Both the position numbers and the translations under genes were made by a program. A stretch of 27,502 nucleotides of DNA from JAVWGW01 sp036655915 (GTDB lineage Bacteria; Actinomycetota; Coriobacteriia; Coriobacteriales; Eggerthellaceae): contig JAVVPE010000021.1 of the NCBI GenBank assembly GCA_036655915.1, forward strand, positions 1 through 27,502. Direction: 5' to 3'. The number at the start of each line of letters is the position of its first letter. Within the stretch, counting starts at the first letter, position 1. The notes beneath the pieces were generated by a model that was given only the letters and a program-made list of their open reading frames with translations, did not search any database and was not told where the DNA came from. Shown piece by piece: positions 14,706-23,020 of this stretch.

Positions 14706-15218
14706 ATGACCATCACACTTAGCCCCATCACCACCGATGAAGATTTACAGGCCGTGGCCGCTATGGCTTCAGAAATTTGGCATGAATATTGGCCGATTAT
14801 CTTGAGTGAAGAACAGATTGATTACATGGTTGACCTGCTGCAAAGCTATGAACCCATAGCCCATGATGTGCGCCAGGCGCACTATCGCTACTGGTTTATC
14901 GTCGACAAGGCCGGGCGGCGCATAGGTTACACCGCCGCCCAAGCACAGGAAGAAACGCAGCGCCTTTTTATCTCAAAAATCTATCTTTATCAGGAAGAAC
15001 GCGGCAAACATTACGCCTCGCAGGTTTTGAGCTTCTATGAAGATCTTGGGCAGAGCGAAGCTTGGCAGGCACTGTATCTTACCGTAAACAAGCAAAACGA
15101 ACTGGGCTGTCGCGCCTACGAAGGGCGCGGATTTACCACAATCGATTCCGTTGAAACCGACATTGGCCACGGGTTTATCATGGATGATTTCATTATGGAA
15201 AAACGGCTTGACGATTAA
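14706..15218 (+). CDS. GNAT-family N-acetyltransferase
   Basis: A 170-residue single-domain protein of GNAT size. It has an acceptor-side N-terminal helix (EIWHEYWPIILSEEQIDYMVD), a central strand with GRRIGYTAAQ, the beta4-alpha3 segment ISKIYLYQEERGKHYASQVL taking the place of the acetyl-CoA pyrophosphate loop, and the C-terminal LTVNKQNELGCRAYEGRGF, a strong GNAT signature. The substrate is not predictable; such stand-alone GNATs acetylate small amines or protein N-termini. AAAGGAAG about five nt before ATG 14706 fixes the start. Its stop overlaps the dxs stop by four nt (convergent). Confidence 0.85.
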   Translation: MTITLSPITTDEDLQAVAAMASEIWHEYWPIILSEEQIDYMVDLLQSYEPIAHDVRQAHYRYWFIVDKAGRRIGYTAAQAQEETQRLFISKIYLYQEERGKHYASQVLSFYEDLGQSEAWQALYLTVNKQNELGCRAYEGRGFTTIDSVETDIGHGFIMDDFIMEKRLDD

Positions 15219-17247
15219 GCCTGCAAAAGCGCTTTCTTAACCGAAGCCGCTATACCCTGCGGGTCAAGACCGATATCGGCAAACAGAGCTTCCACGCTTC
15301 CCTGATTGATGAACTCGTCGGGAATGCCCAGCGTGAGCGCGGGGGTATGCAGGGCGTTTTGCGCCATCACTTCCAGCACTGCTTCGCCAACACCGCCCGA
15401 CACCACACCTTCTTCAAGGGTGACAACCAGCTTTGTTGTTGCGGCACGCTTGATAGCTGCCACATCAAGAGGCTTAGCCCAGCGCATATCAACAACCCGA
15501 GCACGCACACCCTGCTGTTCCAAAATAAGGGCCGCCGCGTGCGCATTGTTCACCATGCGCCCAAAGGCTAAAAGCGCCACATCCTTGCCCTTTTTCACCG
15601 TAACGGATTTGCCCAGCTCAAACACGGTAGGCTGTGCGGGCAGCGCCACCCCTTCCCCAGCGCCGCGCGGGTAACGAATCGCAACAGGGCCACCCAAGGC
15701 AAGGGCGGTATGAAGCGCGTTTACCAGTTCTGCTTCATTGGAGGGCGCCAGCACCTTGAGGTGCGGAATCATGCGCGTATAGACCAGATCGAAAACGCCG
15801 TGATGCGTGGGGCCATCATCGCCGACCAGGCCGGCGCGATCAAGACAAAATACCACATCAAGGTTGGAAAGCGCATTGTTGACGATCATCTGGTCGATGG
15901 CGCGCTGCATGAAGGTGGAATAGATGGCCACAACGGGCTTTTTACCACCCAAGGCCAGACCGCTGGCAAGACCCAAGCCGTGGCCTTCGGCAATGCCCAC
16001 ATCAACAAAACGATCGGGGTAGGTTTGGGCAAAAGGCGCCAATCCCGTGCCATCTTTCATGGCGGCAGTGATGGCAACAATGCTTTCATCGGCAGCTGCT
16101 TCACGCAGAAGCGCTTGACCAAACACCTTGGTGTAGGCAGGATTGCCCGACTTCTTCTTCACTTCACCCGTTGCGATGTCATAGGCGCCAACGCCATGAA
16201 ATGTTTCGGGCGCTTTGCGTGCCGGTTCATAACCCAGGCCTTTTTTCGTTACCACATGCATAAGCACCGGGCCATCGGCCTGCAAGACGTTTTTGAGCGT
16301 ATCGCGCAGCGCCGTGATGTCGTGACCATCCACCGGCGNNNNNNNNNNNNNNNNNNNNNNNNNNNNNNNNNNNNNNNNNNNNNNNNNNNNNNNNNNNNNN
16401 NNNNNNNNNNNNNNNNNNNNNNNNNNNNNNNNNNNNNNAAGACGTTTTTGAGCGTATCGCGCAGCGCCGTGATGTCGTGACCATCCACCGGCGCCGTGCA
16501 CATGATGCCCAGCTGTTCAAAAATCATCGTACGAGGAAGCACGAATTGCTTCAACGATTCTTTGATGTTGCGTCCCCAATCGACAAGCGACATACCAAGG
16601 CGCCCCTGCTGTTCCAACACATCTTGCACGTGATCACGCGTTTGGCGATATTCCTTCGTCGCGCGCATGAAACCCAGGTGCTTGACAAGCGCACCCACAT
16701 TGCGCGAAATGGACATTTCGTTATCGTTTAAGATGATGACCAGGGGCGTTTGTGCCTGCCCGATATGATTGAGGGCTTCAAAGGCCATGCCGCCCGAAAT
16801 GGCCGCATCGCCGATAAGCGCGACAACTTTTGTATTGGCACCACTTAAATCGCGCGCCTTGGCAAGACCAAGGGCGACCGAAAGAGAATCGGAAGCGTGC
16901 CCCGAAGGATACACATCGAAGGGGCTTTCGGCGGGCTTGGGAAACCCGGATAAACCATCGTGTTGGCGCAGGGTTGCAAATTGTCCTAGGCGGCCAGTGA
17001 TCAGTTTGTGCGCATAGGATTGATGGCCGACATCAAACAAAAACTTATCATCGGGACCATTCAGAAGCGAATGAACCGCCAGTATAATCTCGACAGTTCC
17101 CAAAGATGAGGCAACATGGCCACCTGTTTTCGCGGTGACCGTGATAATTTCCTCACGAATTTCGGCTGCAAGAAAGGTCAGTTCCTCATCGCTAAGCAGC
17201 TTCAAATCTTGGGGGGAATCCAATATGTCAAGAATACGTTTTGTCAC
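15215..17247 (-). CDS. dxs: 1-deoxy-D-xylulose-5-phosphate synthase, split only by an assembly gap
   Basis: First enzyme of the MEP isoprenoid pathway, condensing pyruvate and glyceraldehyde 3-phosphate with thiamine diphosphate. Visible features are GGHVASSLGTVE, FDVGHQSYAHKLITGR, the diphosphate-binding GDAAISGGMAFEAL (GDA where many have GDG), LNDNEMSIS, then in the transketolase half VDVGIAEGHGLGLASGLAL and DRAGLVGDDGPTHHG. The 100 Ns at 16339-16438 split the frame. Removing them plus one of the two flanking 55-nt copies rejoins PVDGHDITALRDTLKNV in frame and gives 625 residues, normal for Dxs. GTG at 17247 is preferred over TTG 17265 because AGAGG (17257-17261) lies nine nt before it. 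It is the last gene of the operon. Confidence 0.93.
16284..16338. repeat. Left copy of a 55-nt duplication flanking the N run
   Basis: Identical to 16439-16493. Both encode the same Dxs segment (PVDGHDITALRDTLKNV on the minus strand). This is best read as contig ends that overlap, not as a biological repeat. Confidence 0.95.
16339..16438. other. Assembly gap of 100 N
   Basis: Exactly 100 undetermined bases, the conventional placeholder for a gap of unknown size, inside dxs. Identical flanks show that the true sequence most likely has no missing bases here. Confidence 0.97.
16439..16493. repeat. Right copy of the 55-nt duplication flanking the N run
   Basis: Exact copy of 16284-16338. After it the sequence continues into the upstream dxs codons (GIMCTAPVDGHDI), showing where the two contigs should be merged. 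Confidence 0.95.
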
Positions 17248-17269
17248 CAGAAATAACCTCTGCAATCAC

Positions 17270-17500
17270 TTATGCGCGTTGTTCTTCAAGTTCGTTGGAA
17301 GCTTGCATGCTCAGTTTGACCGCTTCTTCATAGAGCGTCAATGCATCATCGAGAGAGGTGGATTCGTCATTGACCGCCACGACGATTTCTTCAAGACGGG
17401 CTTTGACAGCCGCAAAAGATTCGGAAGGAGCGCTAGACTCACTGCCTTCTTCAAAGGCTTGTTCTTCTTCGCATTCTTCGCTGCGTTCTTCGCTTGGCAT
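17270..17500 (-). CDS. xseB: Exodeoxyribonuclease VII small subunit
   Basis: A 76-residue acidic protein. The core FAAVKARLEEIVVAVNDES, TSLDDALTLYEEAVKLSMQA is the XseB helical hairpin that binds the large subunit XseA to form a single-strand exonuclease. The first 30 residues are Glu/Ser-rich and unconserved. ATG 17500 is chosen over the longer in-frame ATG at 17554 because the latter would overlap nusB by 41 nt and GGTGGAAG lies just before 17500. No xseA is in the window, though in many Gram-positives it sits directly upstream. Twenty-two nt separate the xseB stop from the preferred dxs start. Confidence 0.85.
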   Translation of the reverse strand: MPSEERSEECEEEQAFEEGSESSAPSESFAAVKARLEEIVVAVNDESTSLDDALTLYEEAVKLSMQASNELEEQRA

Positions 17501-17513
17501 ATCTTCCACCGTC

Positions 17514-17999
17514 TTACGCCTCCTTGCCCACATCGGTGGCGCGGGCAGGATCAAGCGCTTCGATGGATTTGGCTATACGCCCTAAGATGCCGTTGACAAA
17601 ACGGGGGGATTCATCTTCTCCCCCGAAATCTTTTGCCAGCTCAACCGCTTCATTGATGGAAACCGAAAGCGGCACATCCTTCACGTAAAGCATTTCATAG
17701 ACCGCCAGGCGCAGCAGTGATCGATCGACCGCTGGCATACGAAAAATAGTCCAGTTTTCAGAAGAAACCTTCAGATATTCATCGATGGCTTCTTTGTTTT
17801 CCTCGACGCCGGCCAGCAATCCAAGGGCGTACTCAGACAAAACACCCTCTTCGGCAATATAGCGCTTTTCCTGGACAAATGCGGTGGCCGGCTGCCCCAG
17901 CATCTCGCTTTGATACAGCAGCTGCAAAGCCAAACGGCGCGCATCACTGCGTTCGTGACGGCGAACAGGCTTAGCGGTTGTTTCGGATGTTTCAGGCAT
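17514..17999 (-). CDS. nusB: Transcription antitermination protein NusB
   Basis: A 161-residue all-helical protein that, with NusE (S10), binds boxA RNA during rRNA antitermination. Signature segments are RRLALQLLYQSEM near residue 21, ENWTIFRMPAVDRSLLRLAVYEML, and VPLSVSINEAVELAKDFGGEDESPRFVNGIL, where K-x2-G...FVNGIL is diagnostic. It lies 38 nt downstream of the Asp23-family gene and 13 nt upstream of xseB. This order is known from the Bacillus accB-accC-yqhY-nusB cluster. The ribosome site is weak. Confidence 0.96.
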   Translation of the reverse strand: MPETSETTAKPVRRHERSDARRLALQLLYQSEMLGQPATAFVQEKRYIAEEGVLSEYALGLLAGVEENKEAIDEYLKVSSENWTIFRMPAVDRSLLRLAVYEMLYVKDVPLSVSINEAVELAKDFGGEDESPRFVNGILGRIAKSIEALDPARATDVGKEA

Positions 18000-18037
18000 A
18001 ATGGTTGGGTTCTCTGGTCTTTCTGTTCGAGGGAAAG

Positions 18038-18385
18038 TTAATCGACAAATTGAATGCCATCGATATACACGTCAACACAGGTAACACTGAGGCCGATCTG
18101 GGTGGTAACGGCATCGCATACCGCCCCGCGAATCGCTTCGGCAACCTGGGGAAGCACCGCGCCGTAATACACATCGACGCGCACAGAAACGGTGAGGGTG
18201 TCATCTTCGTTGACCACGATATCGATGCCCTGCCCCGTCGGCTTGCTGGCAAACACGGCGCGCAGCCCGCCCACGCCTGAATTGCCCACACTTGCCACGC
18301 CTTCGACCTCTTTAACAGCAAGAGAAACGATGGTTTCGACAACGCCAGGAGCGATGGCCATACCGTCGAGATTTAAATCTGTCAT
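18038..18385 (-). CDS. Asp23/Gls24 family protein (YqhY-like)
   Basis: A 115-residue protein with the family pattern MAIAPGVVETIVSLAVKEVEGV, SGVGGLRAVF, then VSVRVDVYYGAVLPQVAEAI and the closing VTCVDVYIDGIQFVD. Its ATG overlaps the accC stop as ATGA (18382-18385), so it is translationally coupled to biotin carboxylase. In Bacillus the equivalent YqhY is tied genetically to acetyl-CoA carboxylase activity, so a role in setting carboxylase activity is the best inference. Envelope-stress Asp23 proteins are an alternative, but they usually sit with membrane partners such as AmaP, absent here. Confidence 0.9.
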   Translation of the reverse strand: MTDLNLDGMAIAPGVVETIVSLAVKEVEGVASVGNSGVGGLRAVFASKPTGQGIDIVVNEDDTLTVSVRVDVYYGAVLPQVAEAIRGAVCDAVTTQIGLSVTCVDVYIDGIQFVD

Positions 18386-19734
18386 AACAGTTCTCCCATC
18401 TGGGTTTCGATGAAATCAGTACACGCTTCACCCTTCTGGAACGCAGCAATTTCAAGCACTTGCTGGTGGAAGGGAATGGTGGTTTTGATGCCTTCGATTT
18501 TGAATTCTTCCAACGCACGACGGCCGCGCGCGATAGCTTCAGCGCGATCTTGGCCAGAGACAATCAGCTTGGCCACCAATGAATCGTAGTAAGGCGAAAT
18601 CTTTGAGCCGGTGCGCACATAGCTTTCGATGCGCACACCCGGGCCTGCCGGAGGTTCAAAAAGCGTGATGGTGCCAGGGCACGGACGAAACTTGTGTTCG
18701 GGATCTTCGGCGTTGATACGGAATTCGATCGCGTGGCCATGCGGCACAAAGGGAGAGCGTTCGCCGCAGCTCATCGGCTCATTAGCCGCGATGCGCAGCT
18801 GTTCTTTCACGATATCGGTACCGGTGATTTGTTCGGTAACCGGGTGTTCCACCTGCACGCGCGTGTTCATTTCCATGAAGTAGAAGCTGCCGGATTGATC
18901 GAGCAAAAATTCGATGGTTCCCGCGTTGCGGTAATCGACGGCACGCACCGCCTTGATGGCCGCCACGCCCATGGCGCGCCGCACTTCTTCGGTGAGCGCT
19001 GGGCTGGGCGCTTCTTCAAGCAATTTTTGGTGGCGACGCTGAATGGAGCAGTCGCGTTCGCACAAGGCAACGCGCGTACCGAAGTTGTCGGCCAGCACCT
19101 GTATTTCGATGTGACGCGGACGAAGCACCAGTTTTTCCAGGTAAACATCGCCGTTGCCAAACGCAGCCAGCGCCTCATTTTTTGCCGCAGCATATTCGGC
19201 AGCCAAATCGGCGGCGTCATGCACTTCGCGCATACCTTTGCCGCCGCCACCCGCCGTTGCTTTGATAAGCACTGGATAGCCCACCTTGTCGGCGAAAGCG
19301 CGCGCCTCTTCGACGGTTTCTATGATGCCATCAGAACCTGGCACCGTGGGGACGCCGCAGCGCTTCATGGTTTCACGCGCTTGGCTTTTGTCGCCCATGC
19401 GTTCGATACATTCGGGCGCAGGGCCGATAAAGACAAGGCCGTTATCGGCGCAGGCACGGGCAAAATCGGCGTTTTCAGCCAAAAAACCATAGCCGGGATG
19501 AATGGCCTGGGCGCCTGTGTTCAGCGCCGCCTGGATGATGGAGGGCACCACCAGATAACTTTGATTCGATGCGGCAGGCCCTATGCACACCGATTCATCG
19601 GCATAGTGAACCGGATAGGTATCGGCATCTTCGGTCGAATAGACCGCAACCGTTTTTACGCCTAATTCCTTGCAGGCGCGCATGATGCGCAGGGCAACTT
19701 CCCCACGATTAGCGATAAGGACTTTATCGAACAT
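18382..19734 (-). CDS. accC: Biotin carboxylase subunit
   Basis: A 450-residue ATP-grasp enzyme that carboxylates biotin on its carrier using bicarbonate. It begins MFDKVLIANRGEVALRIMRA and shows GYGFLAENADFARAC, the glycine-rich ATP loop ATAGGGGKGMR, ERDCSIQRRHQKL, EFLLDQSGSFYFMEMNTR and RVQVEHPVTEQITG with the catalytic arginine. The length matches stand-alone AccC, not long pyruvate carboxylase. Its ATG shares one base with the stop of the upstream fusion (TAATG at 19734), so it is almost certainly made in step with that protein and carboxylates its biotin domain. Confidence 0.96.
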   Translation of the reverse strand: MFDKVLIANRGEVALRIMRACKELGVKTVAVYSTEDADTYPVHYADESVCIGPAASNQSYLVVPSIIQAALNTGAQAIHPGYGFLAENADFARACADNGLVFIGPAPECIERMGDKSQARETMKRCGVPTVPGSDGIIETVEEARAFADKVGYPVLIKATAGGGGKGMREVHDAADLAAEYAAAKNEALAAFGNGDVYLEKLVLRPRHIEIQVLADNFGTRVALCERDCSIQRRHQKLLEEAPSPALTEEVRRAMGVAAIKAVRAVDYRNAGTIEFLLDQSGSFYFMEMNTRVQVEHPVTEQITGTDIVKEQLRIAANEPMSCGERSPFVPHGHAIEFRINAEDPEHKFRPCPGTITLFEPPAGPGVRIESYVRTGSKISPYYDSLVAKLIVSGQDRAEAIARGRRALEEFKIEGIKTTIPFHQQVLEIAAFQKGEACTDFIETQMGELL

Positions 19735-21623
19735 TACGCATTCTCCGGACCCACGGCGTCATGAGTGGCATGGGGTTCGATGTAGAACAAAACCGTGCCA
19801 AACTCCACCGCGGAAGCATCTTCGGCGCACACTTCGCGCACGGTACCCATTTCTTCAGCCGTGATTTCATTCATGAGCTTCATGGCTTCGACGATGCACA
19901 AGGTCTGGTTGGCGGCCACTTCATCGCCCACAGCGACAAAGGGCGGCTCGCCGGGGGAAGGCGCCGAATAGTAGGTGCCCACCATGGGGGCGCACACCGC
20001 TTGCCAACTGGCCGGACGATCGACCGCGCCAGCAGCAGCGGTGGTGGCCGCTTCGGCGGGGGCGGCAGGGGCTGCGGCTACTGCGGCAACGGGTGCTGCG
20101 ACCGTTTCGGCGGCCAGGGCGCCGGGCATACGAACAGCAATGCGCATGCCTTCTTCTTCCACCACGATTTCGCCCACACCACTTTCTTCCGCAACACGTA
20201 CCAGTTCACGAATCTGATTGATATCCACGTAATCGTCCTCCTTGGTTCCACTCGATTCCTGCTCAAGCATGAAATCGACTTTTTCTGATGTACGGTGTTT
20301 GCTTAAATACGTGCGTGCTTCGTTGGGGAACAAGGCATACATAAGCACGTCTTCTTCCGTTTTGGCCAAATCGCCGATTTCGTCGCGCATCTGTTCGTAG
20401 CTTGCGGTGACCAGCGATCCTGGTGCCACATCGGGGTCGAGCCTTTGAGAATCGCCCACAACTTTTGCAACGATGTCTTTATTCATGGGGCCGGGCGCTT
20501 TGCCATAATAGCCGCAGATGTAATCTTTCATTTCCTTGGAAACAACGCTCCAGCGTTTGCCCGTAAGCACGTTGAACACGGCTTGCGTGCCCACGATTTG
20601 AGACATGGGAGTAACAAGCGGCGGATAACCAACTTCGGCGCGCACCTTGGGAATTTCGGCCATAACCTCGGGCAAGCGATCGCCCGCATTTTGAATTTCA
20701 AGCTGGGAAACCAGGTTCGACATCATGCCGCCGGGAATCTGATGCGAATACACCTTCATGTGCACCAGCGAAGAAACGCCGCGCTTGTAGTGACCGCGCT
20801 TGCGCACCTCTTCCCAATATTCGGCGATTTCGAACAGCAGATCAAGATCGAGGCCGGTGTCGTAGCGGGATTCTTGCAGCGCCGCCACAATCATTTCGAC
20901 AGCGGGATGGCTGTTGCCGAAGGCCAGCGGAGCGCTGGCGGTATCGGCGATGGCGGCACCCGCTTCGGCGGATTTGATAATGTTGGCCGGAGCCATGCCG
21001 CCCACATAATGGCAGTGCACGTGCACCGGCAAGCCGATTTCGGCATTGAGCGCCTTCACCATACGTTCGGTGCGATACGGCGTCAACATGCCCGCCATAT
21101 CCTTGATGGCGATGGAATCAGCACCAAGGTCTTTGAGCCCCTGCGCGTATTCCAAATAGCTATCAAGCGTGTGAACAGGTGACATGGTGTAGGAAATAGC
21201 ACCTTCAAACCAACCGCCGCATTCCTTGATGGCTTCGGCGTTATCGACAACGTTGCGGATGTCGTTTAAGGCATCGAACACGCGAAACACGTGGACGCCG
21301 TTGCGCTTGGCCGCATGGATGAAGTGGTTGCAGATATCGCGGGAATAGTGCTTGTAGCCCACAAGGTTTTGACCACGCGAAAGCATGGCAAGCGGCGTGT
21401 TGGGCGTTTTCGCCTTGATGGAGCGCAGGCGTTCCCACGGATTTTCGTCTAAAAAGCGCAAGCAGGTATCAAACGTTGCGCCGCCCCACGCTTCAATGGC
21501 CCAGTAACCCACACGGTCCATCTTCGGCAAAATGGGCAGCATGTCACCGATCTGCATGCGCGTGGCCCACAGACTTTGTTGGCCGTCACGGATAGTAGTA
21601 TCCATAATTTGCAGTCTTGGCAT
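19734..21623 (-). CDS. Fusion of pyruvate/oxaloacetate-type carboxyltransferase and AccB-type biotin carrier
   Basis: A 629-residue protein. Residues 1 to about 460 are a PC/OadA/5S carboxyltransferase: MDTTIRDGQQSLWATRM, AWGGATFDTCLRFL, RVFDALND, the lysine of AIKDMAGMLTPY (carbamylated in relatives) and metal-binding HVHCHYVGG. Residues 465-501 (VDINQIRELVRVAEESGVGE) match the N-terminus of AccB, not OadA. An Ala-rich linker follows, then an AccB biotinyl domain (553-619) with the AccB-specific thumb GTYYSAPSPGEPPF and biotin Lys582 in EAMKLMNE. With AccC it should carboxylate pyruvate or act on oxaloacetate; which, the sequence does not settle. ATG 21623 is chosen over 21641 because AGGGGTG (21631-21637) precedes it. 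It heads the operon down to dxs. Confidence 0.92.
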   Translation of the reverse strand: MPRLQIMDTTIRDGQQSLWATRMQIGDMLPILPKMDRVGYWAIEAWGGATFDTCLRFLDENPWERLRSIKAKTPNTPLAMLSRGQNLVGYKHYSRDICNHFIHAAKRNGVHVFRVFDALNDIRNVVDNAEAIKECGGWFEGAISYTMSPVHTLDSYLEYAQGLKDLGADSIAIKDMAGMLTPYRTERMVKALNAEIGLPVHVHCHYVGGMAPANIIKSAEAGAAIADTASAPLAFGNSHPAVEMIVAALQESRYDTGLDLDLLFEIAEYWEEVRKRGHYKRGVSSLVHMKVYSHQIPGGMMSNLVSQLEIQNAGDRLPEVMAEIPKVRAEVGYPPLVTPMSQIVGTQAVFNVLTGKRWSVVSKEMKDYICGYYGKAPGPMNKDIVAKVVGDSQRLDPDVAPGSLVTASYEQMRDEIGDLAKTEEDVLMYALFPNEARTYLSKHRTSEKVDFMLEQESSGTKEDDYVDINQIRELVRVAEESGVGEIVVEEEGMRIAVRMPGALAAETVAAPVAAVAAAPAAPAEAATTAAAGAVDRPASWQAVCAPMVGTYYSAPSPGEPPFVAVGDEVAANQTLCIVEAMKLMNEITAEEMGTVREVCAEDASAVEFGTVLFYIEPHATHDAVGPENA

Positions 21624-21920
21624 GAACTCACACCCCTTCATAAATCTTCTTTTGAAAACGCAGCGCAGGGATTTCCCTTAGCGGAAAACAGCTTACGCAG
21701 GCTTGTTCGCGCCCGCGTGCGCAAGATGTGCCAAAGCGCACACCCCAACGCTGCTGCATCCCTAGCGTTTTTGGCATGGGGACATTATATGAGAAACCCG
21801 CAGCATGAAGGGGTGCGCGGCCAAATTTCATGGACAAGCAACATAAGCAACGCCGCTCGTAGGCAATCGGGCACCGCGTAGGGCGTGGAATGCCCTGGAG
21901 AAACGGTCGTGTTGTGACCT

Positions 21921-21944
21921 TGTGCCGCCTTTTTTGGCGCCACA
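21921..21944. promoter_or_regulatory. Inverted repeat at the galE promoter
   Basis: TGTGCCGCC, TTTTTT, GGCGCCACA: a nine-bp stem with a single central C-C mismatch. It ends three nt before the galE -10, so it occupies the -35 region. No T tract follows on either strand, so an operator is more likely than a terminator. Confidence 0.5.
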
Positions 21945-21947
21945 CGC

Positions 21948-21953
21948 TATACT
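21948..21953 (+). promoter_or_regulatory. -10 box of galE
   Basis: TATACT, about 30 nt before the galE start codon. The -35 is poor (CCGCCT at 17 nt), consistent with an activator-dependent or weak promoter. Confidence 0.5.
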
Positions 21954-21982
21954 GGAACCATCCCCGACGAAGAGGAGGACCC

Positions 21983-23020
21983 ATGAGCAGCACTTACAAA
22001 AATATTTTAGTCACCGGCGGCGCGGGCTTTATCGGAAGCCACACCTGTGTCCGATTGCTTGAAACCGGCTATAAGGTCATCATCGTTGATGACCTGAGCA
22101 ATTCGAGCAAAATCGCGCTCGACCGCGTTGAGCAAATCACTGGGAAAACCCCGAAGTTCTACGAAGTCAATATCCTTGACAAGGAAGCACTTGATGCCGT
22201 ATTTGCTGCGGAAAACATCGATGCCGTCATCCACTTTGCCGGATTTAAGGCCGTGGGTGAATCGGTTGAAAAGCCGCTGGAATACTACTGGAACAACTTT
22301 GCGGGCACGCTGGTTTTATGCGATGTCATGCGCGCCCACGGCGTGAAGAACATCGTGTTTTCCTCTTCGGCCACCGTCTACGGCGATCCGGCGTTTTTGC
22401 CCATCACCGAACAATGCCCCAAAGGCGCCATCACCAACCCTTACGGGCAGACAAAAGGCATGCTTGAACAGGTGCTGACCGATTTGCACGTCAGCGATGA
22501 ATCTTGGAACGTCATGTTGCTGCGCTATTTTAATCCTATCGGCGCACACGCTTCAGGCCTTATCGGCGAAGACCCCAGCGGCATCCCCAACAACCTTATT
22601 CCCTACGTTGCCCAAACCGCCGCAGGCATCCGTGAATACGTGCGCGTTTTTGGCGACGATTACGACACGGTGGATGGCACCGGAGTCAGGGATTACATCC
22701 ACGTGGTAGATTTGGCCGAAGGGCACTTAAAGGCGCTTGAATATATGGCCACACACCCCGGCCTCGACGTATTCAACCTGGGAACCGGCGAAGGCTACAG
22801 CGTTCTTGAAGTGATTGCCGCCTTTGAACGTGCCTGCGGCAAGCACATCCCCTACCAGATCACCCCCCGTCGCGCCGGCGATATTGCAACGTGCTACGCC
22901 TCTTCGGAAAAAGCCGAGAAGCTTTTGGGATGGAAAGCCCAATACGGCATCGATGAAATGTGCCGCGATTCGTGGCACTGGCAAACAAACAATCCCGAAG
23001 GTTACAACACGCCCGCGTAA
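21983..23020 (+). CDS. galE: UDP-glucose 4-epimerase
   Basis: A 345-residue short-chain dehydrogenase-like enzyme that interconverts UDP-glucose and UDP-galactose (or the N-acetyl forms) with bound NAD. It has the NAD fold ILVTGGAGFIGSH (8-20), DDLSNSS, HFAGFKAVGES, the catalytic serine region FSSSATVYG, Tyr154 and Lys158 in NPYGQTKGMLE, and the nucleotide-sugar loop RYFNPIGAH...NNLIPYVAQ. GAGGAGG (21972-21978) fixes ATG 21983; the longer frame from 21890 has no such support. It is a single gene whose last 19 nt overlap the 3' end of elp3. A surface-polysaccharide role is likely since no Leloir genes are adjacent. Confidence 0.95.
   Translation: MSSTYKNILVTGGAGFIGSHTCVRLLETGYKVIIVDDLSNSSKIALDRVEQITGKTPKFYEVNILDKEALDAVFAAENIDAVIHFAGFKAVGESVEKPLEYYWNNFAGTLVLCDVMRAHGVKNIVFSSSATVYGDPAFLPITEQCPKGAITNPYGQTKGMLEQVLTDLHVSDESWNVMLLRYFNPIGAHASGLIGEDPSGIPNNLIPYVAQTAAGIREYVRVFGDDYDTVDGTGVRDYIHVVDLAEGHLKALEYMATHPGLDVFNLGTGEGYSVLEVIAAFERACGKHIPYQITPRRAGDIATCYASSEKAEKLLGWKAQYGIDEMCRDSWHWQTNNPEGYNTPA

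Larger units (their letters stand above)
21624..21982. promoter_or_regulatory. Divergent intergenic region between oadA-accB and galE
   Basis: I see no convincing gene in these 359 nt. A perfect minus-strand TATAAT (21784-21789) would start oadA-accB transcription near 21777, leaving about 150 nt of leader. That leader can form AACGCT...AGCGTT (11-nt loop) and AGGG-AAAT-CCCT hairpins, but I recognise no known riboswitch. Toward galE there is an inverted repeat (21921-21944) and a TATACT box (21948-21953). Confidence 0.55.

Noticed and set aside
15215..17265. dxs as a pseudogene or two genes
   Set aside because: The break coincides exactly with the N run, and merging the identical 55-nt flanks restores one frame.
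17501..17554. Longer xseB start at 17554
   Set aside because: It would overlap nusB by 41 nt and adds 18 residues unlike XseB; a ribosome site precedes ATG 17500.
18694..19665. 323-codon plus-strand open frame across accC
   Set aside because: Antisense of the biotin carboxylase gene, His/Phe-rich with no recognisable motif.
21890..21982. Longer galE frame starting at 21890
   Set aside because: The extra 31 residues are basic, unconserved and precede the NAD-binding fold; GAGGAGG supports ATG 21983, and the predicted promoter lies inside the extension.
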